Counted from the stretch's first letter, positions 1 through 9,604 are shown. The stretch is 64,000 nucleotides of DNA from Chlamydiales bacterium (GCA_029240075.1 JARBTQ010000005.1:39588-103587); one strand, 5' to 3'. Made by a program: numbers and translations. The notes: generated by a model not told the origin, from the sequence alone.

Positions 1-1
1 C

Positions 2-1087
2 GAAGCAATTATAGAAAAAGCACAAGAGCATAGTAGTTTAGTTGCTGAAAACAGCTACCTGCGGCAAGAAATCTCTTCAGGGGGGCCTCGTAGCTTACAA
101 CGAGTTATTGGGGAAAGCCCTGTCATGAAGCAAATCATCAGCGATGTAGTGCGAGTTGCTAAAAGCAATGCTTCTGTATTTATTAATGGAGAATCAGGAA
201 CTGGAAAAGAGGTTATTTCACACCTTATCCATCAACATTCTTACCGTGTAAACAAACCCTATATTCGAGTTAATTGTGCTGCTTTGCCAGAGTCTTTAAT
301 AGAATCAGAGCTTTTTGGCCATGAAAAAGGAGCCTTTACAGGAGCCAATAACAAGCGCCTAGGGCGTTTTGAATTAGCACATACAGGGACATTATTATTA
401 GATGAAGTTACAGAAATCCCTATCGTTATACAGGCAAAATTATTACGAGTTATCCAAGAGCAGGAATTTGACCGCGTAGGAGGGATGCGTCCTATTAAGG
501 TAGATGTCAGACTAGTAGCGACCTCTAATCGCAATATGCAACAAGCTATCGAAGAGAAAGTCTTCAGAGAGGACTTGTATTATAGATTGAATGTGGTTCC
601 TATTAATTTGCCACCTTTACGTGACCGTAGGGATGATATTATCCCTCTTGCTGAGTATTTCTTAGAGCAAATGTGCATTGAAAATCATAAAGATAGAAAA
701 AAACTTTCACTACAGGCTAAGCAAAAGTTGTTAGATTATCCATGGCCAGGAAATATTCGTGAATTGGCAAACATTATTGAAAGAGCAGTTGTTATGGATT
801 TCTCAAATAATATAGCAGCCGAACACCTTTACATAGAACAAAAAGTGCTTAAACAAGATTCAAGTAAAAGTAATCATGTACAAAAGTTATCGATAGAGGA
901 TACAAATAAACTCAATCTACCTGCAGGAATAACTCTTCAAGAATTAGAAAAACAGATGATTATCGAAACGCTAGAGCTGCAAGATTACCACAAAACAAAG
1001 ACAGCTGAAGCCTTAGGAGTTAGCCTCCGCACCTTGCGTAATAAGATGCAAGAGCATGGATTAGCTAATAAATCGGAAGATAATTAA
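2..1087 (+). CDS. Sigma-54-dependent response regulator, NtrC/AtoC type (5' end missing)
   Basis: This is the C-terminal part of an NtrC-family activator that uses ATP hydrolysis to open sigma-54 RNA polymerase promoters. The frame is open to the window edge, so the first ATG at 125 is internal: the preceding codons read like the linker after a receiver domain (EN..LRQE) and then the start of the AAA+ core (VIGESPVMKQ). Visible motifs are Walker A GESGTGKE, the sigma-54 contact loop GAFTGA, Walker B LLLDEV, and the arginine-rich sensor region around RLNVVPINLPPLRDRRDD. The C-terminus carries a Fis-type helix-turn-helix (KTKTAEALGVSLRTLRNKM), so it should bind DNA itself. A MinD/FlhG-like ATPase gene begins 19 bp downstream, probably in the same transcript. 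The receiver domain and true start lie outside the window. The domain assignment is certain; the target genes are not known. Confidence 0.95.
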   Translation, partial: EAIIEKAQEHSSLVAENSYLRQEISSGGPRSLQRVIGESPVMKQIISDVVRVAKSNASVFINGESGTGKEVISHLIHQHSYRVNKPYIRVNCAALPESLIESELFGHEKGAFTGANNKRLGRFELAHTGTLLLDEVTEIPIVIQAKLLRVIQEQEFDRVGGMRPIKVDVRLVATSNRNMQQAIEEKVFREDLYYRLNVVPINLPPLRDRRDDIIPLAEYFLEQMCIENHKDRKKLSLQAKQKLLDYPWPGNIRELANIIERAVVMDFSNNIAAEHLYIEQKVLKQDSSKSNHVQKLSIEDTNKLNLPAGITLQELEKQMIIETLELQDYHKTKTAEALGVSLRTLRNKMQEHGLANKSEDN

Positions 1088-1106
1088 AATTACATAGTAG
1101 AAGTTT

Positions 1107-2189
1107 ATGGAAAAGAAAAGAAATCCTGTCATATTAGCGATCGGTGGTGGCAAGGGGGGAGTTGGCAAGTCAATGGTTAGCTCAAATCTAGCTCTGCACT
1201 ATGCAGCAGCTGGCTTTCATGTAGCATTACTTGACCTTGACTTTGGTGCAGCAAATTTACATACGATATTTGGATTACGCCAACCAGCTAAGGGATTAGG
1301 TGACTATTTTCTAAGCAATAAAGACCTTTTGTCTGAATATATTATTGAAACAAAAATACCCAGATTAAAGCTCGTTCCAGGTAGTGGTTTTATTCCAGAG
1401 TTGGCTAATATCAAATATGCCCAAAAATTGAAGTTAATCCAGGAAATCAAGCATCTAGATGCTGATCTAGTTTTGTTAGATTTGGGTGCTGGTAGCTCTA
1501 GTAATGTCATTGATTTCTTCACTATGACTCATGCAGGCGTAATTGTGACGACACCCGAGCCTACAGCCATTATCAATGCTTATGAATTTCTCAAGAATGC
1601 TATTTATCGTGTTCTGTCACGAATGTTTCGCGATCATCAAGTGATCAATCAGTTACTACAGCAGTCAATTGATCCTAAGAATCCACTCAATATAGCTACT
1701 ATTGCTGACCTAACAAAAGCTATTGCTCAAATTGATCCTTGGGCCGCAGAAAATATTCGAGAAGTTTGTGAAGACTTATGCTTGCATGTAGTATTTAACC
1801 AAAGCCGCCAGTTGTCAGATGTACAATTGGGATTAAAGTTATATGAGATTGTACAAAAACATTTAGGAATTGAGCTCAATTATGCAGGGGTCATATTTCA
1901 TAATCAGGAAGTCTCAGATGCTGTTTTCAAGATGTGCCCTATCAGTGTGCATAATCCCGACTCCATCACGGCACATACATTGAAAAGAATCTCTGTATCA
2001 ATTGTACAATCGCTTTGCAGAAAAATGAAACAACCAGAATTAAAGGCTGTGCCATTTGCAGAACAATTGCGCAAAGTCACCCGTGCTGCAGAAGGTGATT
2101 ATGAGAAAAATCTGCTGACGCAGCGGCGTCTCATGCAGGAACAAATTAAAAGCGCTGGCTTTATAGAACGTGCCGAAAGCTTTTGTTAA
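1107..2189 (+). CDS. MinD/FlhG-like ParA-family ATPase
   Basis: A 360-aa P-loop ATPase of the MinD/ParA superfamily. The N-terminus has the deviant Walker A KGGVGKS at residues 16-22, followed by LLDLDFGAANLHT and a second aspartate motif LVLLDLGAGSS, as in the MinD/FlhG branch. About 100 residues beyond the usual MinD core precede a conserved-looking GIELNYAGVIFHNQEV segment. Proteins of this branch form ATP-dependent dimers that place structures at the membrane or, as FlhG/FleN does, restrain a sigma-54 activator such as FleQ. That pairing is suggestive here because the gene follows a sigma-54 activator by 19 bp, but functional linkage is inference. No amphipathic C-terminal membrane helix is obvious. 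A soluble ParA-like cargo-positioning role is the main alternative. Confidence 0.85.
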   Translation: MEKKRNPVILAIGGGKGGVGKSMVSSNLALHYAAAGFHVALLDLDFGAANLHTIFGLRQPAKGLGDYFLSNKDLLSEYIIETKIPRLKLVPGSGFIPELANIKYAQKLKLIQEIKHLDADLVLLDLGAGSSSNVIDFFTMTHAGVIVTTPEPTAIINAYEFLKNAIYRVLSRMFRDHQVINQLLQQSIDPKNPLNIATIADLTKAIAQIDPWAAENIREVCEDLCLHVVFNQSRQLSDVQLGLKLYEIVQKHLGIELNYAGVIFHNQEVSDAVFKMCPISVHNPDSITAHTLKRISVSIVQSLCRKMKQPELKAVPFAEQLRKVTRAAEGDYEKNLLTQRRLMQEQIKSAGFIERAESFC

Positions 2190-2195
2190 AATATT

Positions 2196-2275
2196 GTATA
2201 TACTGAGCGCGGGCTATTTGACCGTTTTTTTCTACTGGTGGAAAAAAGGTAAACCTAGCCGCGCATTGTATATAT
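2196..2275. terminator. Long imperfect hairpin between convergent genes
   Basis: Outer arms TATATACTGAGCGCGGGCT and AGCCGCGCATTGTATATA pair with few mismatches, and an inner stem ACC-G-TTTTTT / AAAAAAGGT continues inside, so nearly 80 bp can fold into one stem. It sits between the stop of the MinD-like gene and the stop of the 2289-aa gene, where a bidirectional terminator is expected. A is matched by T in the inner stem, so it could act on either strand. Confidence 0.6.
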
Positions 2276-2308
2276 TTTAGATCTTCTGAGCCTTTTTAAT
2301 ACTTAGTG

Positions 2309-5300
2309 CTACTGTTTGTTCTGTTCACCAGATGCTTCATTTTGCTTAGAAGAATCTATAGATTTTTTACTCATCTTCTCTGGCCTAAAATTATCTAGAT
2401 GAGTGTTGTTATTAAATAAATAACGACGTAATTTTTCTTCAATCTCTTCTAGATTAGTGATAATATTTTGCTTTAATTCAGTTTTTTCTTCTAAAGGTTT
2501 TGATAGGGCTGAATATGGCTGCTTGCTTATATAGCTTTGAATAATTCCTTGTAATTCCTCAATATTATCTTTACTTACAAGTTCCTTAAAATCTGGTAGA
2601 AGTACCTTATTTTTCTCTAGAGTTTTCATATGTATATATAAGGCATAAGCCATCTGATCTATCATATATTTTTTCCTTTTACGCTCTTCCTCTATAGCAT
2701 CCTCAGTATTTACTTTAGCAGGCGCAGTAGAGCTAATAAAGTTTGAAGTTTTTTTGCTATTTTTCTTGCTCTTAGCTTTAACTTGTTCAACCTGTAGTTT
2801 TCCATCAGGAGCAGGACGAATATTTATATTTTTATCTACGATGGAAGCCAATATTGTAGGTTCTTCAAGCTTATCGCTAGGATTAACCGTAGTAGCAGAA
2901 ATTTCTTTTATGTCGTCTGGGTTAAGATCTAAGATTTCTTGGTCTTCTTGAACGTTAGAAAATTGTGGAGTTCCGATTTCCGATGCTTTTGTGAAGTTTT
3001 TAGGTGAAGTTACTTTGCCTTCGACGTCTTCTGTAGACTGCACTGGCTTAGCGTTTTCCAGTAGCTTTTTCTCTGTTCTATCTTCTTTTAGATCTATAGT
3101 AGCCTTGTTCTCTGCAGCTTCACCTGGAAATAATTTTGGATTGGATAGAGTCTCATTATTTTCTACAGAGGATGCTTTAAATGTAGTTTTATTTTTTTGT
3201 TCTCTTGAAGCTTTAGGTTTATCGGCACCCTCATAGTCAGGAGATCGAGAAGCATGCGCAATTGAAATAAAATCATCAGGGAATTTTTCTTCAAGCTGTA
3301 TGGTCAAGAAAGTCATTTCGTTTAGCTTTTCTCCTAATTCATCCTTGATCTCTATTAACTGCTCATTATTGGCTTTAAGGGTTGATAAACGGAGAAGATT
3401 CGTAGTTGATTCTAAATCTTTTTTTAATTTATTTATTTCATCAATATCTGCATTTATGCTATTTCTCGTAGCTATTTCTTTTTCTAATAGTTTGTTTTTA
3501 TATGTGCCCTTTAGAGAATTTACAGCCTCATCGAGGTAAATTAATCTCTTGTCTAACTTTTCGAAATTTTCTTTGTATTCCTTCAATTTCTTTTCATTTG
3601 CTTTAATCTCTTTTCCCGGCGTAAATGTCTTGAAAGAATCTTTTAGAGTTTTTAGCTCTTCTTTTTCTCTTGTGATAGAAGTCTCAAGCGTCTGCAATGT
3701 AGTCCTTTCATCTTCTATTAATTTCTCGATCTCAATAGTTTTTTTATCTAGAGAGGTATGTTGCTTATTTAAATCGGTATTTAGAGAATCTATTTCAGTT
3801 TCTAATTCTTTAAGAAACTCATTAAAATTGTGAGACACATAATTCGATAGAGGTTGAATATGCCTTTTAGAATCTGTAGTACTTGTTGCAGAATTATTTA
3901 ACAAATTATTTTCATCTATTGTCTGTACTAGATTAATGTGACCTACACTGTCGCTTATAGCTTTAACCTGAAGAGCGATATTTTGTTCGAAATTTTTCCA
4001 GCTTAAATCTTGCGTATCGATAGTCGATAATGTTTTTCTGATCTCTTTTACTGCATTAGAAATATCTATACATTCATTTTCAATAGACTGTGGGGCTTTC
4101 CGATAAACTACTGTAGCTGGACTGGAACTAACAGGTTGTAGGGGCTGTTCAGTTTGTTTTTCTAGCTTGGTCAATTTATCTTGAATACTTCTGAGGGCTT
4201 TTTTAAAGGAATTGGCATTAAATATATAAGAGGAAAATTCCTTTGCTCCTTCTTTTACTGTTCCATGTTCATTAGCGAATTTATTTGTAGTTACAGGATG
4301 TGTAGGAGCTAATCTAGCCTTCCAACCACGAGGGTGCTCCCTTTTAGATAACTTAATAGTTTCTAGGTTAACTTTTTTCTCTTCTGGTCGTTGTTGGGCC
4401 TCTTCCATCAGAAGATCTGGTTGAACTGTAAACTCTTTTAAATCAGGTATAGAAGGCGGTTTATAAGCCTCTAAATTATCTACAGATGATTTTTCAGGCT
4501 GTATACTATCTAATGCTCTGGGTCCATACCGTTGGATAATATTAGATTTCAGAGATATAAGCTTGGCTTGAACATTATGAACTTCTAAGTCCAGAGTCTT
4601 GATCTCTTGCCGAAGTTGAGTATTCCGCTGCTTGGTTTGTAGGGAAGCTTCGATTTCGTTATCTACGTCAATTTTAGCAGCCTTTCCAAAATACTGTTCG
4701 TAATTTCTCTTTAGTTCATTTAGTTCAGCATTTAGCTTGTCCTTTTTCTCAGAAGAGAGATCTTTTATTCTAGCTCTATCAGGATCAGGATTGACCTCTT
4801 TTTGCTTTTGTAAGTCTTCTATACTTTTCTTTAGCTGACTTAATGCTTTTTGTAACTCTTCCTGGTTTTGTTCTAACCTATCCTTATCCGACCTCATCTG
4901 CTCAATACAAGCTTCATAATCTTTTAGCTCTTCTTGGATTGCGTTTGCTTCACGTTCTCTTGCTTGCTTGCTCGTTAGCATATCTTTATATTCTGCAACT
5001 TTTTGTCTTAAATTATCTTCTGTCCTTAAATTACGGTTGTATTCTTCTAGAATCGACTTTTGCTCTGTTTCAAGCTTTTTATATTGAGTATACTTTTTTT
5101 CAAAATTTTCAAGCGTTTGTTCCGCTAACTTTAATTTATCGTAAATTTCTTTAGGAATTTCCCTTTGCCCTATTCCCTGAACTTTTATTCCTTGAATATT
5201 CTCTGTATTGATGAGGGGATCTTGTAATACGTGTTTTTGTTCAATTAAATCCTCAGTAGCTAATTGCAGACTATCAAGGATTGTGTGTACATCTTTTATG

Positions 5301-8300
5301 GGATCTCTTCCCTTTTTTATACCAATATCTAACTCTTCCAGTTCATTTTCTAAGCTATCTTCGATAGAAAATAGATTGCTGATTTCACTCTCACGTGAGT
5401 TTGCTCTGGGTAGTTGATTAAGATGATCTTCAAGTTCTTTCCCTAAAGCTGTTAAGAAAGAAATTTGTAGTTCTTTTTTAGAAGGATTTTCTAACTCAGT
5501 GGCTTGCTCGTTAGAAACTTTATCGAGAGCTGCTCTTGTAGCATTGTTTATATCAGTGTTTTCAAAATTATTAGCTTCACCAGAAGCTAGAAAGTTCTGT
5601 GGTGTCCTATCGGTAGTGAACTCTCTTTGTTCAGAAGAAATGGTTTCTCCTGTATCTTTAACCTCTTCTATAGTCTTTTCTAAGATAGGTTGTCCGTTAT
5701 CTTCAGATTTCTGCTTTCTAGGACTATGAGAAGATTTATCTGTCGTTGTTGTTTGGAATTCTTTTACTACGGCTTCAGGGGGATCTTGTAATATTTCTGG
5801 TTCAATTTTTACCGATGTAGAAGAGCCTGTTGAAGGGGCTACAGTAACTTGCTCATCAGGAGTGGGTTCTTCTTTAACTATATTTTCTGAAAGCTCTTTA
5901 TTTAGATCAGTACTATCGTCTCTGTTTTCTACTGTTTGTTCAACAAAATCATTTAAACCAGATGGAGTATTTTCTTCATTTTTTAGATCTTCGGTTAATT
6001 TTGTTAGAGCCTTTTTGCTATCCTCATTTCGATCTTCTACAAAGCTTTGATCTTCCAATTTCCTATCATCATTTGAAGGGACGACAGCATCATCATCATC
6101 GCTGTTTTTTAAATTATCTTCGCCCTCATCTATTTTAGAAGTTGCTTTTTTGTCTTCAAAGATGCCATTTCCTATATATTTAAGAAAATCTTCATCAGCA
6201 GAAGCTAATGTATTAAGGTTTGGTGTCCCTTTAGGCTCATCAGAAGTAGGAGGAGTATCATTTACTACGGTCTGTTCAGTTGCTTTGTTAGAAAGTTCAT
6301 CTGGGATTGTAGTTGCTGCTTGTGGGTCTTCTATAGTAGTCTCAGTTTTGTTAGCTTGCTGAGTAGAACTAGGTTCTTCTTTAAATAGGTCTTTTGGAGA
6401 TTCCTCATTTAGATCAGTTCTATCGTCTCTGTCTTTCATTGTCTGTTCAACAGGATCGTTTAAAGTAGGTAAAGTATCTTCCTCTTTTGTATTTTCATCT
6501 AATAGGTCTTTTTGGCTATTAGTAGCTTCAGGTGCGGTTGTAATGCTTTCTAATGTTGGAATTTGTTTATCATCATTATTATTGGTTGTATCCTCTCTAG
6601 ATTGCTCATTTTGCTCAGAAAGTGGGGCTTTTCCTTCATTCTCAGTTTCTTGATCTGAAGTAGTAGAATTTTCTATATCGTTTTCATCAAATCTATTTTT
6701 TTCAGCAGGGGGACTGTCTGGTAATCTTTCCTCAGAATTGAAGTTTGTTGGCACGTCAGATGGTACGGTTGGAGCCTTTGCTATGCCTGAATTTTCAATA
6801 TAAGAAGGGGGACCAAAAGGAAAAGGTTTTTGGTTACTAGGCGGTTCTACCCTAGTTACTCGTGTATTATCTTTAATTGAATTATCTGTTCTCTCTTCTT
6901 TTATCTGAACTCCTTTAAGTAAGATATGGGGTACTTGCTCCAAATTGTTATTGTAACTAGTTTTTTGTCTTTTATTTAATTCGATTTTATCTAAATTTCT
7001 TTTTTTAAGTATCTTAGCATAAAAAATCAATTCGGGATTATTTATACCATCTTCAACTTTTAAATCGATACCGTTCGGTTCAGCATTAGCATCTTTTTGC
7101 TTTTTAAGGGCTAAATAAGCATCTATCAATTCTCCTTGCGTTCCAATACTAACTTCTATAGCCTTTCGCTTTTTTCCATCTTTTGATCGAGAAAGGTAGA
7201 TAATTTCCGGAGCGTCTATTTTTTTAGAGACTTGCTGGGAATTTTCAGGCACAGTTAGAACATCTGAAATCTTACTTTCTACAATTTTGCTGGTATCATG
7301 AGAAATAAGATCAGTATCACCAACTCTCAATTCATCCAAGGGCTTAACTTTAGGGTTACTTTTCTGCGAGGTTAGAATTTCTTTGACTGTTGTATTTAAA
7401 TTATAGAAATTAGGTTCTTGTTGTTGTAAGGAGTCAAGAAACTTTATTGAGGAGGCTACTTCAGAATTCTCTTTAGGAGTATCTATCTGCACAGAAATTG
7501 TCTGTAAGGAAGGAGAAGCTAATTCAGATATATTCCCAGGTACGGGATAGAAATTGGTTGAAGGGGTAATTCTTTTAGCAACTTCTAGCAAGTCATCAAT
7601 AGCAGTGAAAACTCTATTTGATGCTGTATTCAACTTTTCGAATTTAGTAAATTCTATCTCTTTTGAGGAATCTTTCTGAATACCAAACGCTTGCTGTAGC
7701 GTAGTCGCAATAGGTAAACCATTTGTTTTATTCCGATAGCTTTGAAGGGGAAGTTTTTCATCTTCATCCGAAGCCATATTCTTGGGATTAGTAGTTTCAA
7801 CAGTATGTTTTTTAGTTGGTACTTCCTTAACTTCAACTTTAGTAAGTTTTTTATTTGGATCACTAGAATTTTCGGTTAGAGAGGAAACTCTATCAGCTGT
7901 GCCCACCTCTTTAGAATTTCCTAAAGAGGTCTTAATATTTATTTCCTTACCTTTTCCCGGATAGTCTTTTAAAGACAATTTCTTACTGGGATCCGTTACA
8001 GAAGGGCTATGAGCTGTTATAATAGGATCTTTTGTAACTGAATGTTCTATAATGTTCGTGCTAGTGTTATGCGACTGTGCTTGATGTTCTTTTACAGAGA
8101 GGGACTCTTCAAAAACACTTTTATCTCTGCTCTTAGGGTCGATAGGAATTTCAATACCCTCATGTTTTGGACTTCTTTCTAAAAATTCTTGCTCCAAAGT
8201 TTCTGCGCTTGTAGCAGCCTGTTTAGGTTGAGAGGATTTGATAGTCGTAGATGCAGCTTCCTGTATTTCTTCTTCTTCGCTTATCTCCGTAGGGGTTTTC

Positions 8301-9178
8301 TCATCTACTTTTTCTTTAAATCTTTGTAGAAATGCTTTTAGGCGCTCTTCTGCTTTTACAATTCCCTGATCTTTAAGCTCAGAATCTTCTTTATAGCGGT
8401 TTGCAAAGCAAAAATAGAGGTGAGAGGCATTAAACTTTCCCTCATGTTTAATGTACTCATAGATATTTTTGGCACCTGTTTTTTCTTTAGCTTCTGTAGT
8501 TGTAGATAAGGCCTCTTTCCCTGTGCTCACTAGAAGGATTTTAGGCAAGGCAAGTCCATGGATAGTGATAAAGGTTTCCAGCCGTTTTCCAAAGTTTTCA
8601 ATCGCTTTTTCAGAGAGTTTATCGCTCAATGCAAAGCTGCCAAATGAACGATTCTTAATCTCTTGATTGCAGGGGGTTATGTACTTTGGGAGATTGGTGG
8701 ATTCATCCATCTCAACATGGTAAGTGTCGCCAATTTGGAGCATTTTATCGAGTGTTTGGCGCCTTTTCTCAATGGTTGTATCATTTTTAGCATCAAAATT
8801 GTCTTTCTCGAAGACCTTTCTAGCAACTAACTGAGTTTTAACCTCAGCCTTAGCTTTGAACTCTTTTTTTATCCCTTTTGCCCAAGCAAGTGCAGCAGCT
8901 TCGTTAGGAGCTGAGATAGACACCCAAAAATAAGTATCCTCAGTTAAAGGGCGCTCAAGTTCCGTCATATCTTTTCGCTCATCAGCAGATAAGAGAGAGA
9001 TTTTGATAGTGTATTCATCTGGGTTATCAGGATTGCGTTTGATCAATATCCCTTCAAAAGCTTTAGAACTTTTGCTATCTTTAGTATCCTTAGTATTGGA
9101 CATCCGAGCTGAAGAATAGTCGTTATCGGAGAAAAAACCTTTTTGAAATTTATTTTCTTCGCCGCTAGATACAGACAT
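2309..9178 (-). CDS. Giant disordered and coiled-coil protein, 2289 aa
   Basis: No known full-length family is recognised. Residues of roughly 30-330 look like a folded alpha/beta region (contains EYTIKISLLSADERK and ALPKILLVSTGKEAL). About 330-1340 is rich in Asp, Glu, Ser, Thr, Asn and Pro and probably disordered; it includes a duplicated acidic block of about 40 residues (VEQT..RDD.TDLN..) encoded near 6400-6490 and 5870-5980. Heptad-like coiled coils follow at about 1350-1550 and 1790-1960, then a basic/acidic tail. Basic clusters such as KDGKKRKAIEV and KRQKT resemble eukaryotic nuclear localisation signals but may be chance. There is no signal peptide or membrane helix. The ATG at 9178 is chosen over an upstream TTG at 9193 because AGGA lies 8 bases before it and overlaps that TTG region. 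A secreted effector or large structural protein is possible; function is unknown. Confidence 0.8.
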   Translation of the reverse strand: MSVSSGEENKFQKGFFSDNDYSSARMSNTKDTKDSKSSKAFEGILIKRNPDNPDEYTIKISLLSADERKDMTELERPLTEDTYFWVSISAPNEAAALAWAKGIKKEFKAKAEVKTQLVARKVFEKDNFDAKNDTTIEKRRQTLDKMLQIGDTYHVEMDESTNLPKYITPCNQEIKNRSFGSFALSDKLSEKAIENFGKRLETFITIHGLALPKILLVSTGKEALSTTTEAKEKTGAKNIYEYIKHEGKFNASHLYFCFANRYKEDSELKDQGIVKAEERLKAFLQRFKEKVDEKTPTEISEEEEIQEAASTTIKSSQPKQAATSAETLEQEFLERSPKHEGIEIPIDPKSRDKSVFEESLSVKEHQAQSHNTSTNIIEHSVTKDPIITAHSPSVTDPSKKLSLKDYPGKGKEINIKTSLGNSKEVGTADRVSSLTENSSDPNKKLTKVEVKEVPTKKHTVETTNPKNMASDEDEKLPLQSYRNKTNGLPIATTLQQAFGIQKDSSKEIEFTKFEKLNTASNRVFTAIDDLLEVAKRITPSTNFYPVPGNISELASPSLQTISVQIDTPKENSEVASSIKFLDSLQQQEPNFYNLNTTVKEILTSQKSNPKVKPLDELRVGDTDLISHDTSKIVESKISDVLTVPENSQQVSKKIDAPEIIYLSRSKDGKKRKAIEVSIGTQGELIDAYLALKKQKDANAEPNGIDLKVEDGINNPELIFYAKILKKRNLDKIELNKRQKTSYNNNLEQVPHILLKGVQIKEERTDNSIKDNTRVTRVEPPSNQKPFPFGPPSYIENSGIAKAPTVPSDVPTNFNSEERLPDSPPAEKNRFDENDIENSTTSDQETENEGKAPLSEQNEQSREDTTNNNDDKQIPTLESITTAPEATNSQKDLLDENTKEEDTLPTLNDPVEQTMKDRDDRTDLNEESPKDLFKEEPSSTQQANKTETTIEDPQAATTIPDELSNKATEQTVVNDTPPTSDEPKGTPNLNTLASADEDFLKYIGNGIFEDKKATSKIDEGEDNLKNSDDDDAVVPSNDDRKLEDQSFVEDRNEDSKKALTKLTEDLKNEENTPSGLNDFVEQTVENRDDSTDLNKELSENIVKEEPTPDEQVTVAPSTGSSTSVKIEPEILQDPPEAVVKEFQTTTTDKSSHSPRKQKSEDNGQPILEKTIEEVKDTGETISSEQREFTTDRTPQNFLASGEANNFENTDINNATRAALDKVSNEQATELENPSKKELQISFLTALGKELEDHLNQLPRANSRESEISNLFSIEDSLENELEELDIGIKKGRDPIKDVHTILDSLQLATEDLIEQKHVLQDPLINTENIQGIKVQGIGQREIPKEIYDKLKLAEQTLENFEKKYTQYKKLETEQKSILEEYNRNLRTEDNLRQKVAEYKDMLTSKQAREREANAIQEELKDYEACIEQMRSDKDRLEQNQEELQKALSQLKKSIEDLQKQKEVNPDPDRARIKDLSSEKKDKLNAELNELKRNYEQYFGKAAKIDVDNEIEASLQTKQRNTQLRQEIKTLDLEVHNVQAKLISLKSNIIQRYGPRALDSIQPEKSSVDNLEAYKPPSIPDLKEFTVQPDLLMEEAQQRPEEKKVNLETIKLSKREHPRGWKARLAPTHPVTTNKFANEHGTVKEGAKEFSSYIFNANSFKKALRSIQDKLTKLEKQTEQPLQPVSSSPATVVYRKAPQSIENECIDISNAVKEIRKTLSTIDTQDLSWKNFEQNIALQVKAISDSVGHINLVQTIDENNLLNNSATSTTDSKRHIQPLSNYVSHNFNEFLKELETEIDSLNTDLNKQHTSLDKKTIEIEKLIEDERTTLQTLETSITREKEELKTLKDSFKTFTPGKEIKANEKKLKEYKENFEKLDKRLIYLDEAVNSLKGTYKNKLLEKEIATRNSINADIDEINKLKKDLESTTNLLRLSTLKANNEQLIEIKDELGEKLNEMTFLTIQLEEKFPDDFISIAHASRSPDYEGADKPKASREQKNKTTFKASSVENNETLSNPKLFPGEAAENKATIDLKEDRTEKKLLENAKPVQSTEDVEGKVTSPKNFTKASEIGTPQFSNVQEDQEILDLNPDDIKEISATTVNPSDKLEEPTILASIVDKNINIRPAPDGKLQVEQVKAKSKKNSKKTSNFISSTAPAKVNTEDAIEEERKRKKYMIDQMAYALYIHMKTLEKNKVLLPDFKELVSKDNIEELQGIIQSYISKQPYSALSKPLEEKTELKQNIITNLEEIEEKLRRYLFNNNTHLDNFRPEKMSKKSIDSSKQNEASGEQNKQ

Positions 9179-9185
9179 AAAAAAT

Positions 9186-9283
9186 CCTACCAAATTTTAA
9201 ATCTTTCTAGTTTCATCGGAAGAATTACTAATTAGTTAACTAATTAATAGTTATAAGTGATTGAAAATCTTAAATTTGGTAGG
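9186..9283 (-). promoter_or_regulatory. Inverted repeat that would mask the ribosome binding site of the giant gene
   Basis: CCTACCAAATTT (9186-9197) and AAATTTGGTAGG (9272-9283) are a perfect 12-bp inverted repeat. On the minus-strand mRNA the proximal arm contains the GGTAGGA Shine-Dalgarno sequence 8 bases before the ATG at 9178. Inside the loop is the perfect 18-bp palindrome TAATTAGTTAACTAATTA (9229-9246), nearly co-centred with the outer repeat. The DNA could be a repressor site, the RNA a translational switch, or both. The repeats are seen directly; the regulation is inferred. Confidence 0.5.
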
Positions 9284-9401
9284 TTTTTCTTAATTCAAGT
9301 AGCTTGTGGTTTTAGCAAGCTTCGGTATTCTTACTTAGCTTGATCTATAAATCTATCTCTTGCACTAGTTCCCTAGTCTTTTATGTTATTAACCATACCC
9401 C

Positions 9402-9429
9402 ACACTAGGGTGCGGGGCTAGTGTTTTTG
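9402..9429 (+). terminator. Plus-strand terminator-like hairpin with no gene upstream
   Basis: ACACTAG (9402-9408) pairs with CTAGTGT (9418-9424) and is followed by a run of T. No plus-strand ORF precedes it between 9180 and 9400, so if it is real it would end a short non-coding transcript from this 425-bp intergenic stretch. The stretch holds no other gene that I can see; a small AGCTTG/CAAGCT repeat lies near 9303-9323. Confidence 0.35.
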
Positions 9430-9465
9430 TATCTCTTCAGGAATAAAGGATTTAGTTTAAAAAAC

Positions 9466-9534
9466 GGTCTCTTTTCCGACCCAGTTTTACAGAGATCTGC
9501 CAAGTCACTCTAGTAGAGATTCGGAAGAGGTGTA
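9466..9534 (-). terminator. Probable terminator of the yyaL-chaB operon
   Basis: Read on the minus strand, CCTCTTCCGA and TCGGAAAAGAG form a stem with a small bulge and a long loop, followed by ACCGTTTTTT. It lies 70 bases beyond the ChaB stop codon, the expected place for the end of that transcript. The loop is long, so confidence is moderate. Confidence 0.4.
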
Positions 9535-9604
9535 ATCTAAGAATATGGATTTATTTTATGCTTAACCATTTAGGAAGATAAACGGTTACTGTAGTTTCAT
9601 GCCT

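Noticed and set aside
5862..6050. Plus-strand ORFs rich in Ser, Phe and Leu across the giant gene
   Set aside because: They are antisense shadows of its acidic, Lys/Glu-rich coding sequence.
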